64,000 nt of DNA from DAOUKH01 sp965207995 (GTDB taxonomy: Bacteria; Chloroflexota; Dehalococcoidia; SHYB01), in the NCBI GenBank assembly GCA_965207995.1, contig OZ242299.1, forward strand, positions 310,001 through 374,000, read 5' to 3'. Numbering within the stretch: position 1 is the stretch's first letter; each line of letters starts with the position of its first letter. The position numbers were made by a program, and so were the translations under genes. This document shows, piece by piece, positions 1-8,210 of the stretch. The notes under the pieces are model-generated. The model was not told the origin of the DNA. It did no database searches and was given only the letters and a program-made list of their open reading frames with translations.

Positions 1-50
1 TCGAGCCATTCCTGAGAGACGTCGATGCCGATGCAGAGGGTCGATTCCAT
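1..50 (-). CDS. IS110-family transposase, N-terminal fragment (runs off left edge)
   Basis: Read on the minus strand from an ATG at 48-50, the first 16 codons give MESTLCIGIDVSQEWL. The IGIDVS segment is the RuvC-like start of IS110-family transposases, where the Asp is the first residue of the DEDD catalytic site. A Shine-Dalgarno-like AAGGAG lies about 8 bases upstream of the ATG, which supports a real start. The remainder of the gene lies outside the window, so intactness cannot be judged. The alternative is a decayed fragment or an unrelated RNase H-fold protein. The motif plus SD make IS110 the best reading. Confidence 0.6.
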   Translation of the reverse strand, partial: MESTLCIGIDVSQEWL

Positions 51-228
51 GCGGTATGCTCCTTCTGTCCTGCCGTGCCCTGCCTTGCAATGCGAGCTCG
101 GCATTCGGCTCAGGCAACTGTTCGGGCTGCCGGCAGGACAGGTGAATGGGGGGCGGGGCGGTCAAGCTCTCCCACGGTCTCTGCGGACCCAGGGGGAGAC
201 GGCCTGCCCCGCCTTCTCATCACCATAC
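51..228 (-). other. Candidate non-coding end of the IS110 element
   Basis: Non-coding stretch directly upstream of the partial IS110-like transposase. In IS110-family elements the non-coding end next to the transposase start encodes the bridge RNA that guides target and donor recognition. No boundary, promoter or fold could be fixed by eye, so this is position-based inference only. No convincing protein is seen here on either strand. Confidence 0.25.
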
Positions 229-423
229 AAGGGGGCAGCAGCGCCCTGCGGGCGCTCACGCGCCTCGCGGCGCGTGCCCTCTCTCAAATCTCCCCCAGAG
301 GGGGAGAGGCCGGAGGGGAAGGGAGAAGACCCCGCCGGCACCCCTGGGCAACCACGAGGGTTGCCCCTACAAGGATGATCCGCTGCCGGCATCACCAGTT
401 GTGCAAAGGTGTCCAGCGTGAGA
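229..423. repeat. Intergenic palindromic repeat, copy 1
   Basis: Composite repeat unit. It begins with a GCGCCCTGCGGGCGC-type hairpin (about 240-256). It continues with a 7-bp perfect hairpin CTCCCCC-AGA-GGGGGAG at 290-306, then a segment containing GGTTGCCCCTACAAGG, and ends with TTGTGCAAAGGT. The same ordered pieces occur at 7885-8045, and the CTCCCCC hairpin recurs at 10727-10743 and 59004-59020. It lies between the IS110 fragment and the membrane protein at 478. Short reading frames across it are not credible genes. Confidence 0.75.
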
Positions 424-477
424 GGGGGCCGAGGTTCCCGGTTGCGCCCTTGTGGCGTGGCGGCTTACTCTGGATTT

Positions 478-1122
478 ATGGGCCCTGAGCCGATAGCGGG
501 CGACTCCGCCGACGAAGTGGAAGCGGCGGCGCAGGAGTTCGCCGCGCCCGAAGAGGCGGCGCTGCCCCTTCCCTTCGACCCGAGCCATTTCCGCTGGATC
601 ATCCTCGGGCTCGTCATCGTCGTCGTTGCCATCGCGCTCGTCTTTCGCAATGACCTTTCCGACGCCGAAGGGCTGGTGCAGCGGCTGGGCTACCCCGCTA
701 TCTTCACCCTGTCGCTCGTCGGCGCGGGTGGACTCGTCATCCCGCTGCCCAGCACGCTCGCCGTCTTCGTCGGGGGCGACCTGCTCAACCCTATCTTCGT
801 CGGCCTGCTCGCCGGCGTCGGCGAGGCTATGGGGGAAATCACCGGCTACGCGCTGGGCTACAGCGGCAAGGGGGTGATCGACAAGAGCCGGCTCTATAAT
901 CGGTTCGAGCGTTGGGTGCGGAAGCGCGGGGGCTGGGTGATCTTCATCGTGAGCGTCATCCCCAACCCCGTCTTCGACGTGCTGGGGATCGCGGCGGGCG
1001 CGCTCCGCTATCCGCTCCGCCGCTTCTTGCTCATCGCGTGGTCGGGCAAGACAATCAAGAACGTCGGCATCGCCTACGCCGGCGCGCAGAGCGTCACCTG
1101 GATCAAGGACGTCTTCACCTAA
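478..1122 (+). CDS. VTT/DedA-like (SNARE-associated) membrane protein
   Basis: A 214-residue integral membrane protein. An acidic N-terminal tail (about residues 1-35) precedes a transmembrane segment rich in I/L/V. A VTT-like core follows, with a re-entrant region containing PLPSTLAVFVGG and, later, GEITGYALGY. The pattern of E-x-x-G-Y-x-x-G after a small-residue hairpin is typical of the VTT/DedA family, whose members are membrane scramblases or lipid-carrier flippases. The ATG at 478 is preferred because upstream in-frame codons from 409 read through low-complexity repeat DNA. It ends 5 bases before ispD, so the two are probably co-transcribed. The substrate is unknown. Confidence 0.7.
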   Translation: MGPEPIAGDSADEVEAAAQEFAAPEEAALPLPFDPSHFRWIILGLVIVVVAIALVFRNDLSDAEGLVQRLGYPAIFTLSLVGAGGLVIPLPSTLAVFVGGDLLNPIFVGLLAGVGEAMGEITGYALGYSGKGVIDKSRLYNRFERWVRKRGGWVIFIVSVIPNPVFDVLGIAAGALRYPLRRFLLIAWSGKTIKNVGIAYAGAQSVTWIKDVFT

Positions 1123-1127
1123 GGAAC

Positions 1128-1853
1128 ATGACGACGCGAAACGAGCAATATCCATCGCCGACGGCGGCGAACACCGGCGCGGTCATCGCCGCCGCCGGAT
1201 CGAGCAGCCGCATGGGCGGCGTCGACAAGATTTTCACGCTGCTCGAAGGCCGCGCGGTGCTGGCGCATAGCGTCGCCGCCTTCGAGTCCCACCCCCGCAT
1301 CGGGAACGCCGTCGTCGTCCTGCACCCCGATTCCGTCGAGGCAGGCCGCGACCTCGCCCGCGAGATGGGCTGGCGCAAGGTCGCCGCTGTTGTCGCCGGC
1401 GGCGACCGGCGGCAGGACTCGGTGGCCGCCGGCCTCGACGCCCTGCCCCCCGGCTGCCGGTGGGTGCTGGTCCACGACGGCGCCCGCCCCTGCGTCACCG
1501 GCGACGTCATCGACCGCGGCATCGACGACGCCGCCGAGTGCGGGGCCGCCGTCGCCGCCACGCCGGTCAAGGACACCATCAAGGTCGTCGACGCCAACGG
1601 CGTGGTCGTCGAGACCCCAGAGCGCGCCGCGCTGTGGGCGGTCCAGACCCCGCAGGTCTTCCGTCTCGACCTACTCCGCGCTGCCTACGCCGCCGGCGAC
1701 GGGGACGTCACCGACGACGCCGCGCTTGTCGAACGGATGGGACACGCGGTCAAGGTCTTCCGCGGCTCCTACGACAACATCAAGGTCACCACGCCGGAAG
1801 ACCTCGACGTGGCCGCGGCATTGCTCCGGCGCGCCGCGGGGGCCCGAGCATGA
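1128..1853 (+). CDS. ispD: 2-C-methyl-D-erythritol 4-phosphate cytidylyltransferase
   Basis: IspD converts MEP plus CTP to CDP-methylerythritol in the DXP isoprenoid pathway. The 241-residue protein has the nucleotide-binding loop AAGSSSRMGG near residues 17-26 and the conserved VHDGARPCV segment around residue 115. Later it has an ATPVKDTIK-like strand and a VQTPQVFR motif, all family hallmarks. The ATG at 1128 follows the stop of the upstream gene by 5 bases. The last codons overlap the ispF start as ATGA (1850-1853), indicating translational coupling. Lys, Gly and Arg residues expected at the CTP site are present. Confidence 0.93.
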   Translation: MTTRNEQYPSPTAANTGAVIAAAGSSSRMGGVDKIFTLLEGRAVLAHSVAAFESHPRIGNAVVVLHPDSVEAGRDLAREMGWRKVAAVVAGGDRRQDSVAAGLDALPPGCRWVLVHDGARPCVTGDVIDRGIDDAAECGAAVAATPVKDTIKVVDANGVVVETPERAALWAVQTPQVFRLDLLRAAYAAGDGDVTDDAALVERMGHAVKVFRGSYDNIKVTTPEDLDVAAALLRRAAGARA

Positions 1854-2329
1854 TCCGCGTCGGCCTGGGCTGGGACGCCCACCCGCTCGTCGCGGGACGG
1901 CCGCTGACGCTCGCGGGCGTCGTCGTGCCCTCCGACCTCGGCCCCGACGGGCACAGCGACGCCGACCCGCTCTCGCACGCCATCGTCGACGCGCTCCTCG
2001 GCGCCGCCGGCCTGGGCGACATCGGCCAACACTTCCCTCCATCCGACCCGCGGTACAAGGACGCGCCCAGCCTCACGTTCTTGGAGCACACGGCGGCCCT
2101 CCTTCAGGAGCATCGTTGGCGAGTGGGAAATGTCGATGCTACAATTCTTCTTCAGAGGCCCAAGCTGGCGGCCTACCTCCCCGAGATAGAAGAACGGACC
2201 GCCGCGGCGCTCGGCGTCGATGCGTCCCGGATCAGCGTCAAGGCCAAGTCCTCCAACGGCCTGGGTTTCGAGGGAACGGGGGACGGCGTCTCGGCCCAGG
2301 CCGTCGCGCTGATCGAGTCCGACTCCTGA
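1850..2329 (+). CDS. ispF: 2-C-methyl-D-erythritol 2,4-cyclodiphosphate synthase
   Basis: IspF cyclises CDP-ME 2-phosphate to MEcPP, a later step of the pathway that ispD serves. At 159 residues it matches the family length. The zinc ligands Asp9 and His11 sit in WDAHPL, and the second ligand lies in the PLSHAIVDALLGA helix. GDIGQHFP and SSNGLGFEGTG near the C-terminus are diagnostic. Its ATG overlaps the ispD stop by four bases, and its TGA overlaps the cysS ATG (2327-2331). The three genes therefore form a compact coupled operon. Confidence 0.95.
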   Translation: MIRVGLGWDAHPLVAGRPLTLAGVVVPSDLGPDGHSDADPLSHAIVDALLGAAGLGDIGQHFPPSDPRYKDAPSLTFLEHTAALLQEHRWRVGNVDATILLQRPKLAAYLPEIEERTAAALGVDASRISVKAKSSNGLGFEGTGDGVSAQAVALIESDS

Positions 2330-3858
2330 TGCAAGTCTTCAACACCCTCACGCGCGCCAAGAGCGACTTCGCGCCGTCCGACGGCGAGACCGTCCGCATG
2401 TACGTCTGCGGCATCACGCCCTACTCGCCGGCGCACGTCGGCCACGCGATGAGCTACATCATCTTCGACGTGGTGCGGCGCTACCTCGAATGGCGCGGCT
2501 TCGCCGTCAAGCACGTCCAGAACTTCACCGACATCGACGACAAGATCATCGAGCGCGCCGCCCGCCTCGGCATCGACTCCGCCGAGCTCGCGGGCCGCCA
2601 CATCGACGATTTCCACGCGGAGATGGCGGAGCTCAACATCCTGCCCGCCCACGTCTATCCTCGCGCCACCGAGGAGCTGCCCAAGATCATCGAGCTGATC
2701 GAAGGGCTCATCGACTCCGGCTACGCCTACGCCGCGGGCGGCGACGTCTACTTCCGAGTGCGCAAAGACGACGACTACGGCGCACTCAGCCACCGCACGC
2801 TGGAAGGCATGCTCGCCGGCGCGCGCGTCGAGCCGGGCGCGGGCAAGGAAGACCCGCTCGACTTCGCCCTGTGGAAGGGGGCCAAGGAGGGCGAGCCCGC
2901 CTGGCCGAGTCCTTGGGGCCCCGGACGGCCCGGCTGGCACATCGAGTGCAGCGCTATGTCGCTGCGCCACCTCGGCGAGACCATCGACATCCACGGCGGC
3001 GGCGCCGACCTTATTTTTCCCCACCACGAGAACGAGATCGCTCAGACTGAGTCGTTCACCGGCAAGGTCCCCTTCGTCCGCTTCTGGATGCACAACGGGC
3101 TACTCCAGCTCGGCGAAGAGAAGATGAGCAAGTCGCTGGGCAACCTCATCACGGTGCGGGAGGCGCTCGACCGCCACAACCCCGACGCCATCCGGCTCTT
3201 CGTCCTCAGCTCCTACTACCGCAGCCCCCTGAAGTTCAGCGAGGAGAACGTATCCGCCGCCGGACGCGGCGCGCAGCGCCTCCGCCACGCCGCCGCGGCG
3301 ACGTCGAAGGCGGGCGGCAGCGACGCGGTCGATCCGGCGGAGCACCGCGAGCGGTTCATCAAGGCCATGGACGACGACTTCAACACGCCGCAGGCCGTCG
3401 CCGCCATCTTCGATCTCGCCCGCGACATCAACCGGGGCGCCGAGGAAGGCCGCGACGTCGCCGGCGCCCAGACTGCGCTCCTCGAGCTGACCGGCGTCCT
3501 CGGCCTCACCCTCGAAACGCCCAAGCTCGACGCCGACACCGGCCCTGCCCTCGACCTCCTTATCGAGACCCGCGCGGCCTTCCGCGGCGCCAAGCGCTTC
3601 GACCTCGCCGACATGGTCCGTGACCGGCTCACCGCCCTCGGCGTGAGTCTGGAAGACGGCCCCGACGGCACCCGGTGGACCGCCGAGGAGAAGATCGGCG
3701 ACGCCGACCCGCTCCTCGACCTGCTCGTGGAGGCGCGGAACGCGGCGCGGGAGGCCAAGGAGTTCGGCCTCGCCGACACCATCCGCGACCGTCTCGACGC
3801 GCTCGGCGTCCTTCTCGAAGACGGTCCCGACGGCACCCGCCGCCGGCCCAAGTCCTAG
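2329..3858 (+). CDS. cysS: Cysteinyl-tRNA synthetase with duplicated C-terminal segment
   Basis: Class I synthetase charging tRNA-Cys. Zinc ligand Cys27 lies in YVCGIT, and the HIGH-type motif is HVGH at residues 36-39. WHIECSAMS and HHENEIAQTE supply the remaining zinc ligands. The KMSKS loop is at residues 265-269. The 509-residue protein is longer than most CysRS because a segment of roughly 43 residues in the C-terminal tail occurs twice, about 56 residues apart. Each copy runs from LDLL through RDRL-ALGV to EDGPDGTR (near 405-449 and 461-505). The start overlaps ispF. The two copies have diverged in DNA, so the duplication is not recent. Confidence 0.95.
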   Translation: MQVFNTLTRAKSDFAPSDGETVRMYVCGITPYSPAHVGHAMSYIIFDVVRRYLEWRGFAVKHVQNFTDIDDKIIERAARLGIDSAELAGRHIDDFHAEMAELNILPAHVYPRATEELPKIIELIEGLIDSGYAYAAGGDVYFRVRKDDDYGALSHRTLEGMLAGARVEPGAGKEDPLDFALWKGAKEGEPAWPSPWGPGRPGWHIECSAMSLRHLGETIDIHGGGADLIFPHHENEIAQTESFTGKVPFVRFWMHNGLLQLGEEKMSKSLGNLITVREALDRHNPDAIRLFVLSSYYRSPLKFSEENVSAAGRGAQRLRHAAAATSKAGGSDAVDPAEHRERFIKAMDDDFNTPQAVAAIFDLARDINRGAEEGRDVAGAQTALLELTGVLGLTLETPKLDADTGPALDLLIETRAAFRGAKRFDLADMVRDRLTALGVSLEDGPDGTRWTAEEKIGDADPLLDLLVEARNAAREAKEFGLADTIRDRLDALGVLLEDGPDGTRRRPKS

Positions 3859-3868
3859 GGCCGGGCCG

Positions 3869-5125
3869 CTACGCCGGTAGCAGGTCGACGCGCAGACCGT
3901 CGTCGACCGCCGCCACGACCCGCACGCGCGTGACCTCGTTGCGGAGGTCGCGGGCGGAGGTCGCGAAGGCGCGGACGTAGTGCTCGGTGAGCCCGCTCCA
4001 GCGGCCGTCCTTCTCTTCTTCCCAGAGCACAACCGCGTCGCGGCCCTCGAAGGTCCGGCGGTAGGCCCGGGCCGAGCGGTCGGCTAGGTCGAGGAGGCGC
4101 GCCTCACGCGCCGCCTTGGCCTTGGGATCGAGGTGGTCGGCGAAGTGGGCCGCCGACGTTCCCGGCCGGTGGGAGTAGGGGAAGACGTGGACCTGCGCGA
4201 AGGCCACGTCCTCGGCGAGCGCCACGGTGGCGTCGAAGTCGGCCTCGGTCTCGCCGGGGAAGCCGACGATGATGTCGGTCGTGATCGCGATGGCGGGCGC
4301 CGCCGCACGCAGCCGGTCGACGCAGCGCCGGAAATCCTCCGCGCTGTACCGGCGGCGCATACGGCGGAGCACCGGGTCGCTTCCGCTTTGCAACGGGATA
4401 TGGACGTGGGGGCAGAGCCGCCCCGCGCGGTACAGGTCGATCATCCCATGGGTGATCTCCTGCGGCTGTAGCGAGGAGAAGCGCAGGCGGGCCACGCCGG
4501 TCTCGTCGAGGGCGCGGCGCACCAGTTTTTCGTACCAGGTTCGCCCGTCCGGCGGGGGACCGAACTCGAACCCATAGGAGCCAAGCTGGGTGCCGGTGAG
4601 CACGATCTCGCGATAGCCGGCGGCGGTGCGGGCGCGCATCGTGCCGAGAATCTGGTCGATGGGCAGGCTGCGCTCGCGGCCCCGCGTTTTCGGCACGATG
4701 CAGTAGGCGCAGACTTGGTTGCAGCCCTCTTGAATCTTGACCATCGAGCGGGCTCGCCGTCCGCCGGCCGGCGCCGGCGCATCCCCTTCGGCTACGCCGA
4801 GGATGTCGAGCAGCCGCATCTTGTCGCGGTTATCGACCACCAGGTCAACCTCGGCCATCGCTTCGAGGTCTTGGGGCGCGCGGTGCGCGTAGCACCCCGT
4901 GGCGATGACCTGCGATGCGGGGTTCCGCCGTTTCGCCCGCCGCAGCATCTGCCGCGACTTGCGGTCGGCGACGTGGGTCACGGTGCAGCTATTGAGGACG
5001 AAGACGTCGGGGCCGTCGGCGGGCGGGACGAGGTCGTAGCCGGCGCGGGCAAAGGCCAGCGACAAGGCTTCGGCCTCTGACTGATTGAGCTTGCAGCCCA
5101 AGTGGGTGACGGCGGCGGTCGGCAT
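3869..5125 (-). CDS. mtaB: tRNA threonylcarbamoyladenosine methylthiotransferase, MtaB-type
   Basis: Radical-SAM enzyme that converts t6A37 to ms2t6A in ANN-decoding tRNAs. The N-terminal MTTase domain contributes three cluster cysteines, in THLGCKLNQ, LNSCTVTH and ATGCYAH. The radical-SAM motif is CNQVCAYC, followed by IVPKTRGRERS. The middle contains HIPLQSGSD and TTDIIVGFPGE, and a TRAM-like domain closes the protein. These features separate it from RimO, while MiaB is less likely given the LGCKLNQ start. The Met at 5125 fits the family N-terminus best, although an in-frame Met seven codons upstream (about 5146) is possible. It converges on cysS with only 10 bases between stops. Confidence 0.9.
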   Translation of the reverse strand: MPTAAVTHLGCKLNQSEAEALSLAFARAGYDLVPPADGPDVFVLNSCTVTHVADRKSRQMLRRAKRRNPASQVIATGCYAHRAPQDLEAMAEVDLVVDNRDKMRLLDILGVAEGDAPAPAGGRRARSMVKIQEGCNQVCAYCIVPKTRGRERSLPIDQILGTMRARTAAGYREIVLTGTQLGSYGFEFGPPPDGRTWYEKLVRRALDETGVARLRFSSLQPQEITHGMIDLYRAGRLCPHVHIPLQSGSDPVLRRMRRRYSAEDFRRCVDRLRAAAPAIAITTDIIVGFPGETEADFDATVALAEDVAFAQVHVFPYSHRPGTSAAHFADHLDPKAKAAREARLLDLADRSARAYRRTFEGRDAVVLWEEEKDGRWSGLTEHYVRAFATSARDLRNEVTRVRVVAAVDDGLRVDLLPA

Positions 5126-5205
5126 GGCACGGTAAGGGTACGGCATGCAGCGCTGCCCGTGGAAGCGTCCGTGGGCGGCCGCGGCGCGGTATACTCGAAG
5201 ACGTC

Positions 5206-6696
5206 ATGACCACAACCGCCAAGACCGAGTACGAGCCCGTCATCGGCCTCGAAGTGCACGCGCAGCTGCTGACGCGGAGCAAGATGTTCAGCCGCTGCCC
5301 GACGGACTACCAGACCGCGCCGCCGAACACCCGCGTCGACCCCGTCTCGATGGGCCTCCCCGGCGCCCTGCCGGTGATCAACCGGGCCGCCGTCGAGTAC
5401 ACCGTCATGACCGGGATCGCGCTGAACTGCTCGATCAACGAGCACACGAAGTTCGACCGCAAGAACTACCCCTATCCCGACCTGGTCAAGGGTTTCCAGA
5501 TATCGCAGTACGACGAACCCATCGCCAGCGACGGCTGGCTGGAAATCGAGGCTGAGGACGGCGGCATCCGCCGCGCCGGCATTACGCGGGTGCACCTGGA
5601 AGAAGACACCGCGAAGCTCCTCCACCGCGCCGAGCCCGGCGGCGAGGGCTATAGCCTCGTCGACCTGAACCGCTCCGGCATTCCCCTGATGGAGATCGTC
5701 GGCGAGCCCGACCTGCGCTCCGCGGAGGAGGCCCGCCGCTACCTCGTCAAGCTCCGCGCCATCCTTCAATACCTCGGCGTGAGCACGGGGAGCATGGAGG
5801 AAGGCAGCTTCCGCTGCGACGCCAACGTCAGCCTCCGGCCCAAGGGCACGACGGACCTTCCCCCAACCAAGGTCGAAGTGAAGAACATGAACAGCTTCCG
5901 CTCAGTCTACCAGGCGCTGCTGTTCGAGATCGAACGGCAGACGGAGCGCTTGGACACCGGCGAGCGAATCGTCCAGGAGACCCGCGGTTGGAACGAGGCG
6001 CGGGCGGTGACGATCAGCCAGCGCAGCAAGGAACAGGCCCACGACTACCGTTATTTTCCGGAGCCGGACCTGCCGCCGCTGGCGCTGTCCCCGGCTTGGG
6101 TGGAGGAGATTGAGGCAACGCTGCCCGAGCTCCCCGACGCCCGCGGCCGCCGCTTCCAGGACCAGTACGGCCTCTCTTCCTACGACGCCGGGCAGCTCAC
6201 CTCGACCAAAGCCATGGCCGACTTCTTCGAAGCGGTGGTGAAGGTCAATCCCTCCACCGACGAGCAGGCCCGAGCCAAGGCGGCGGCGAACTGGGCGCTC
6301 GGCGAGGTGAGCCGCCTGCTCAATGAAGCGGGCAAGGAGATCGACGACGAGGGCCTCAACCTCTCTCCGAACCACCTCGCCGAGGTTCTCGACCTGATCG
6401 ACGCGAAGACGATCACCGGGAACGTCGCCAAGGAAGTCTTCGAGGAGAGCTTCGCCACCGGCAAGGCGCCCGGCGCCATCGTTAAAGACAAGGGTCTGAC
6501 TCAGATTTCCGCCGCCGACGACATGCTCCCCATCATCGACGAGGCCATCACGGCGAACGAAAAGGCCGTCGCCGACTACCGGGCCGGCAAGGACACCGCG
6601 ATCAAATTCCTCGTGGGCCAGGTGATGAAGGCGACGAAGGGACGCGCCAATCCGGGTGTGGTGATGGAGATGCTGCGGGAGCGGCTCGGCGGCTAG
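5206..6696 (+). CDS. gatB: Aspartyl/glutamyl-tRNA(Asn/Gln) amidotransferase subunit B
   Basis: GatB activates the mischarged Glu-tRNA-Gln or Asp-tRNA-Asn for transamidation with GatA and GatC, which are not in this window. The 496-residue protein starts with a YEPVIGLEVHAQL strand. It has the SRCP zinc or structural segment, GLPGALPVIN, NYPYPDLVKG and VKNMNSFRS, all strongly conserved, and ends with the helical YqeY-like domain (NPGVVMEML). A TATACT -10-like hexamer lies at about 5190, close enough to the ATG that the mRNA could have a very short leader. The gene is divergent from mtaB. Confidence 0.95.
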   Translation: MTTTAKTEYEPVIGLEVHAQLLTRSKMFSRCPTDYQTAPPNTRVDPVSMGLPGALPVINRAAVEYTVMTGIALNCSINEHTKFDRKNYPYPDLVKGFQISQYDEPIASDGWLEIEAEDGGIRRAGITRVHLEEDTAKLLHRAEPGGEGYSLVDLNRSGIPLMEIVGEPDLRSAEEARRYLVKLRAILQYLGVSTGSMEEGSFRCDANVSLRPKGTTDLPPTKVEVKNMNSFRSVYQALLFEIERQTERLDTGERIVQETRGWNEARAVTISQRSKEQAHDYRYFPEPDLPPLALSPAWVEEIEATLPELPDARGRRFQDQYGLSSYDAGQLTSTKAMADFFEAVVKVNPSTDEQARAKAAANWALGEVSRLLNEAGKEIDDEGLNLSPNHLAEVLDLIDAKTITGNVAKEVFEESFATGKAPGAIVKDKGLTQISAADDMLPIIDEAITANEKAVADYRAGKDTAIKFLVGQVMKATKGRANPGVVMEMLRERLGG

Positions 6697-6745
6697 TGGC
6701 GTATACTGAACGGGACCGGCGGGCCGCCGGCCGAGGCGGAGACTC

Positions 6746-6973
6746 GTGGAAACTATCCTCAACGGCATAACGATCGTGCTCGCCGTCGTGCTCGTGGGCA
6801 TGGTCTTGCTTCAGGTGAAGGGCACGGGCGGGGGAATCTTCGGCCAGGCCTACTCGACGAACTTCCGCACACGGCGCGGCTTCGAGCAGACCCTGTTCCG
6901 TGGCACCATCGCCTTGACGGTGATCTTCGTCCTGCTCGCCCTGGTGAGCGCGCGCTTCATTGATCGCGGGTGA
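6746..6973 (+). CDS. secG: Preprotein translocase subunit SecG
   Basis: A 75-residue protein with the two-helix layout of SecG, which assists SecYEG-driven protein export. Helix 1 spans about residues 6-24. The cytosolic loop contains KGTGGGIFG and a conserved T-x-x-G segment (RTRRGFEQ). Helix 2 spans about residues 50-68. The start is GTG at 6746. A TATACT hexamer at 6702-6707 could be a -10 box, but no good -35 is visible. The stop overlaps the GTG of the next gene (GTGA at 6970-6973), so the two are coupled. Confidence 0.9.
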   Translation: METILNGITIVLAVVLVGMVLLQVKGTGGGIFGQAYSTNFRTRRGFEQTLFRGTIALTVIFVLLALVSARFIDRG

Positions 6974-7833
6974 CGCCCGCCGTCACGCTCACCACCGACT
7001 TCGGCCGCGTCGACGCCTACGCCGCCGCGATGAAGGGGGTCATCCTCGGCATCGCCCCCGGCGTCCCCTGCGTCGATATCTCCCATGACGTCGCGCCGCA
7101 GGACGTGCTGCACGGCGCCTACGTGCTCGCCGAGGCCGTCCCGTATTTCCCTGATGAGTGCGTACACGTCGCCGTTGTCGACCCCGGCGTCGGCACGGGC
7201 CGCCGCGCCATCGTGGCGCGCATCGGCGGCGTCCACCTGGTTGGGCCGGACAACGGCCTACTGAGCCTCGCCGTGGATGTCCTGCTGCCCGACGCCGCCG
7301 CCTGGCCCCTCGCAGAGACTGAGGCCGACGACGACGCATTGGCGCAGACCGTCGAGTCGGCGCTCCCGACGGGCGTGGAAGTCTTCGAGCTAACGGACCC
7401 CGCCTACCGCCTGGACGAGGTCAGCAACGTCTTCCACGGACGAGACATTTTCGCTCCGGCAGCGGCGCACCTGGCTCTGGGCGTGGACGCGGCGCGCATG
7501 GGTCCCCGGCTCGATGCGCTGCACCGGCTGTGCATCGCGCGGCCCACCCCACCGGTCGACGGCGTCATCACGGCGCGGGTCATCCACGTCGACACCTTCG
7601 GCAACGCCGTGACCAACCTCAAGCGCGCCGACACGCCCAACGTGGCGTCGGTGGAGGCAGCGGGGCGACTCATCGGTGAGGTGCGCCCCAGCTACGGGTG
7701 GGCGGACGAAGGCGCGCCGCTCGCGGTCTGGGGCAGCGGTGGACGCCTCGAAATCTCGGTCCGGAACGGAAGCGCGGCCGAGACGCTGGGCCTCACCCGC
7801 GGCGACCGCGTCCTAGTGCGGGTCGGCGGCTAG
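6970..7833 (+). CDS. SAM hydrolase (adenosine-forming), DUF62/fluorinase-like family
   Basis: This 287-residue protein belongs to the fluorinase/chlorinase/SAM-hydroxide adenosyltransferase fold. Members without halogenase inserts split S-adenosylmethionine into adenosine and methionine. Visible hallmarks are TTDFG near residue 9, PQDVLHGAYVL, the VVDPGVGTGRR signature around residue 70 and GPDNGLL. The C-terminal β-barrel domain carries HVDTFGNAVTNL and ends with SVRNGSAAETLGLTRGDRV. The start is GTG, coupled to secG. A hydrolase role is inferred from the family. Assigning halogenase activity would need the chlorinase or fluorinase loop, which I do not recognise. Confidence 0.88.
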   Translation: MTPAVTLTTDFGRVDAYAAAMKGVILGIAPGVPCVDISHDVAPQDVLHGAYVLAEAVPYFPDECVHVAVVDPGVGTGRRAIVARIGGVHLVGPDNGLLSLAVDVLLPDAAAWPLAETEADDDALAQTVESALPTGVEVFELTDPAYRLDEVSNVFHGRDIFAPAAAHLALGVDAARMGPRLDALHRLCIARPTPPVDGVITARVIHVDTFGNAVTNLKRADTPNVASVEAAGRLIGEVRPSYGWADEGAPLAVWGSGGRLEISVRNGSAAETLGLTRGDRVLVRVGG

Positions 7834-7884
7834 CGTCTCCACCAATTCCCTCTGGGAGACCTTTGCGTAGCCTTGGGCGGGGTG

Positions 7885-8045
7885 AAGAGCAGCGCCCTGC
7901 GGGCGCTCGCGCGCCTGACGGCGCGCGCCCTCTCTCAAATCTCCCCCAGAGGGGGAGAGGTGGGAGGGGACGGGCGACCACAAGGGTCGCCCCTACATGG
8001 AAGGTCGCCTGCCGACGTCGGGGTTGTGCAAAGGTCTCCGGCGGG
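7885..8045. repeat. Intergenic palindromic repeat, copy 2
   Basis: Lies in the 377-base gap between the SAM hydrolase and the MmgE/PrpD gene. It shows the same order of pieces as copy 1: a GCGCCCTGCGGGCGC hairpin, CTCCCCC-AGA-GGGGGAG at 7941-7957, an 8-bp hairpin GGGCGACC/GGTCGCCC at 7972-7992, and a TTGTGCAAAGGT tail. The rest of the gap (8046-8210) shows no gene and no clear promoter. Confidence 0.8.
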
Positions 8046-8210
8046 AAGGGCCGAGAAGCTCGGGGCTCCGTGCATAGCCGTGTATCGACTGAACGATGCC
8101 CGCCACGCCGTAGTCTCTTTGCGTGGCCTGTCGTACATTAGGCCCGCAAAGTCCGGCCCTAACGTCCTCCTAGGGACGCCGCTGATCCGCAAGTAGGCCA
8201 GGAGGCAGAA

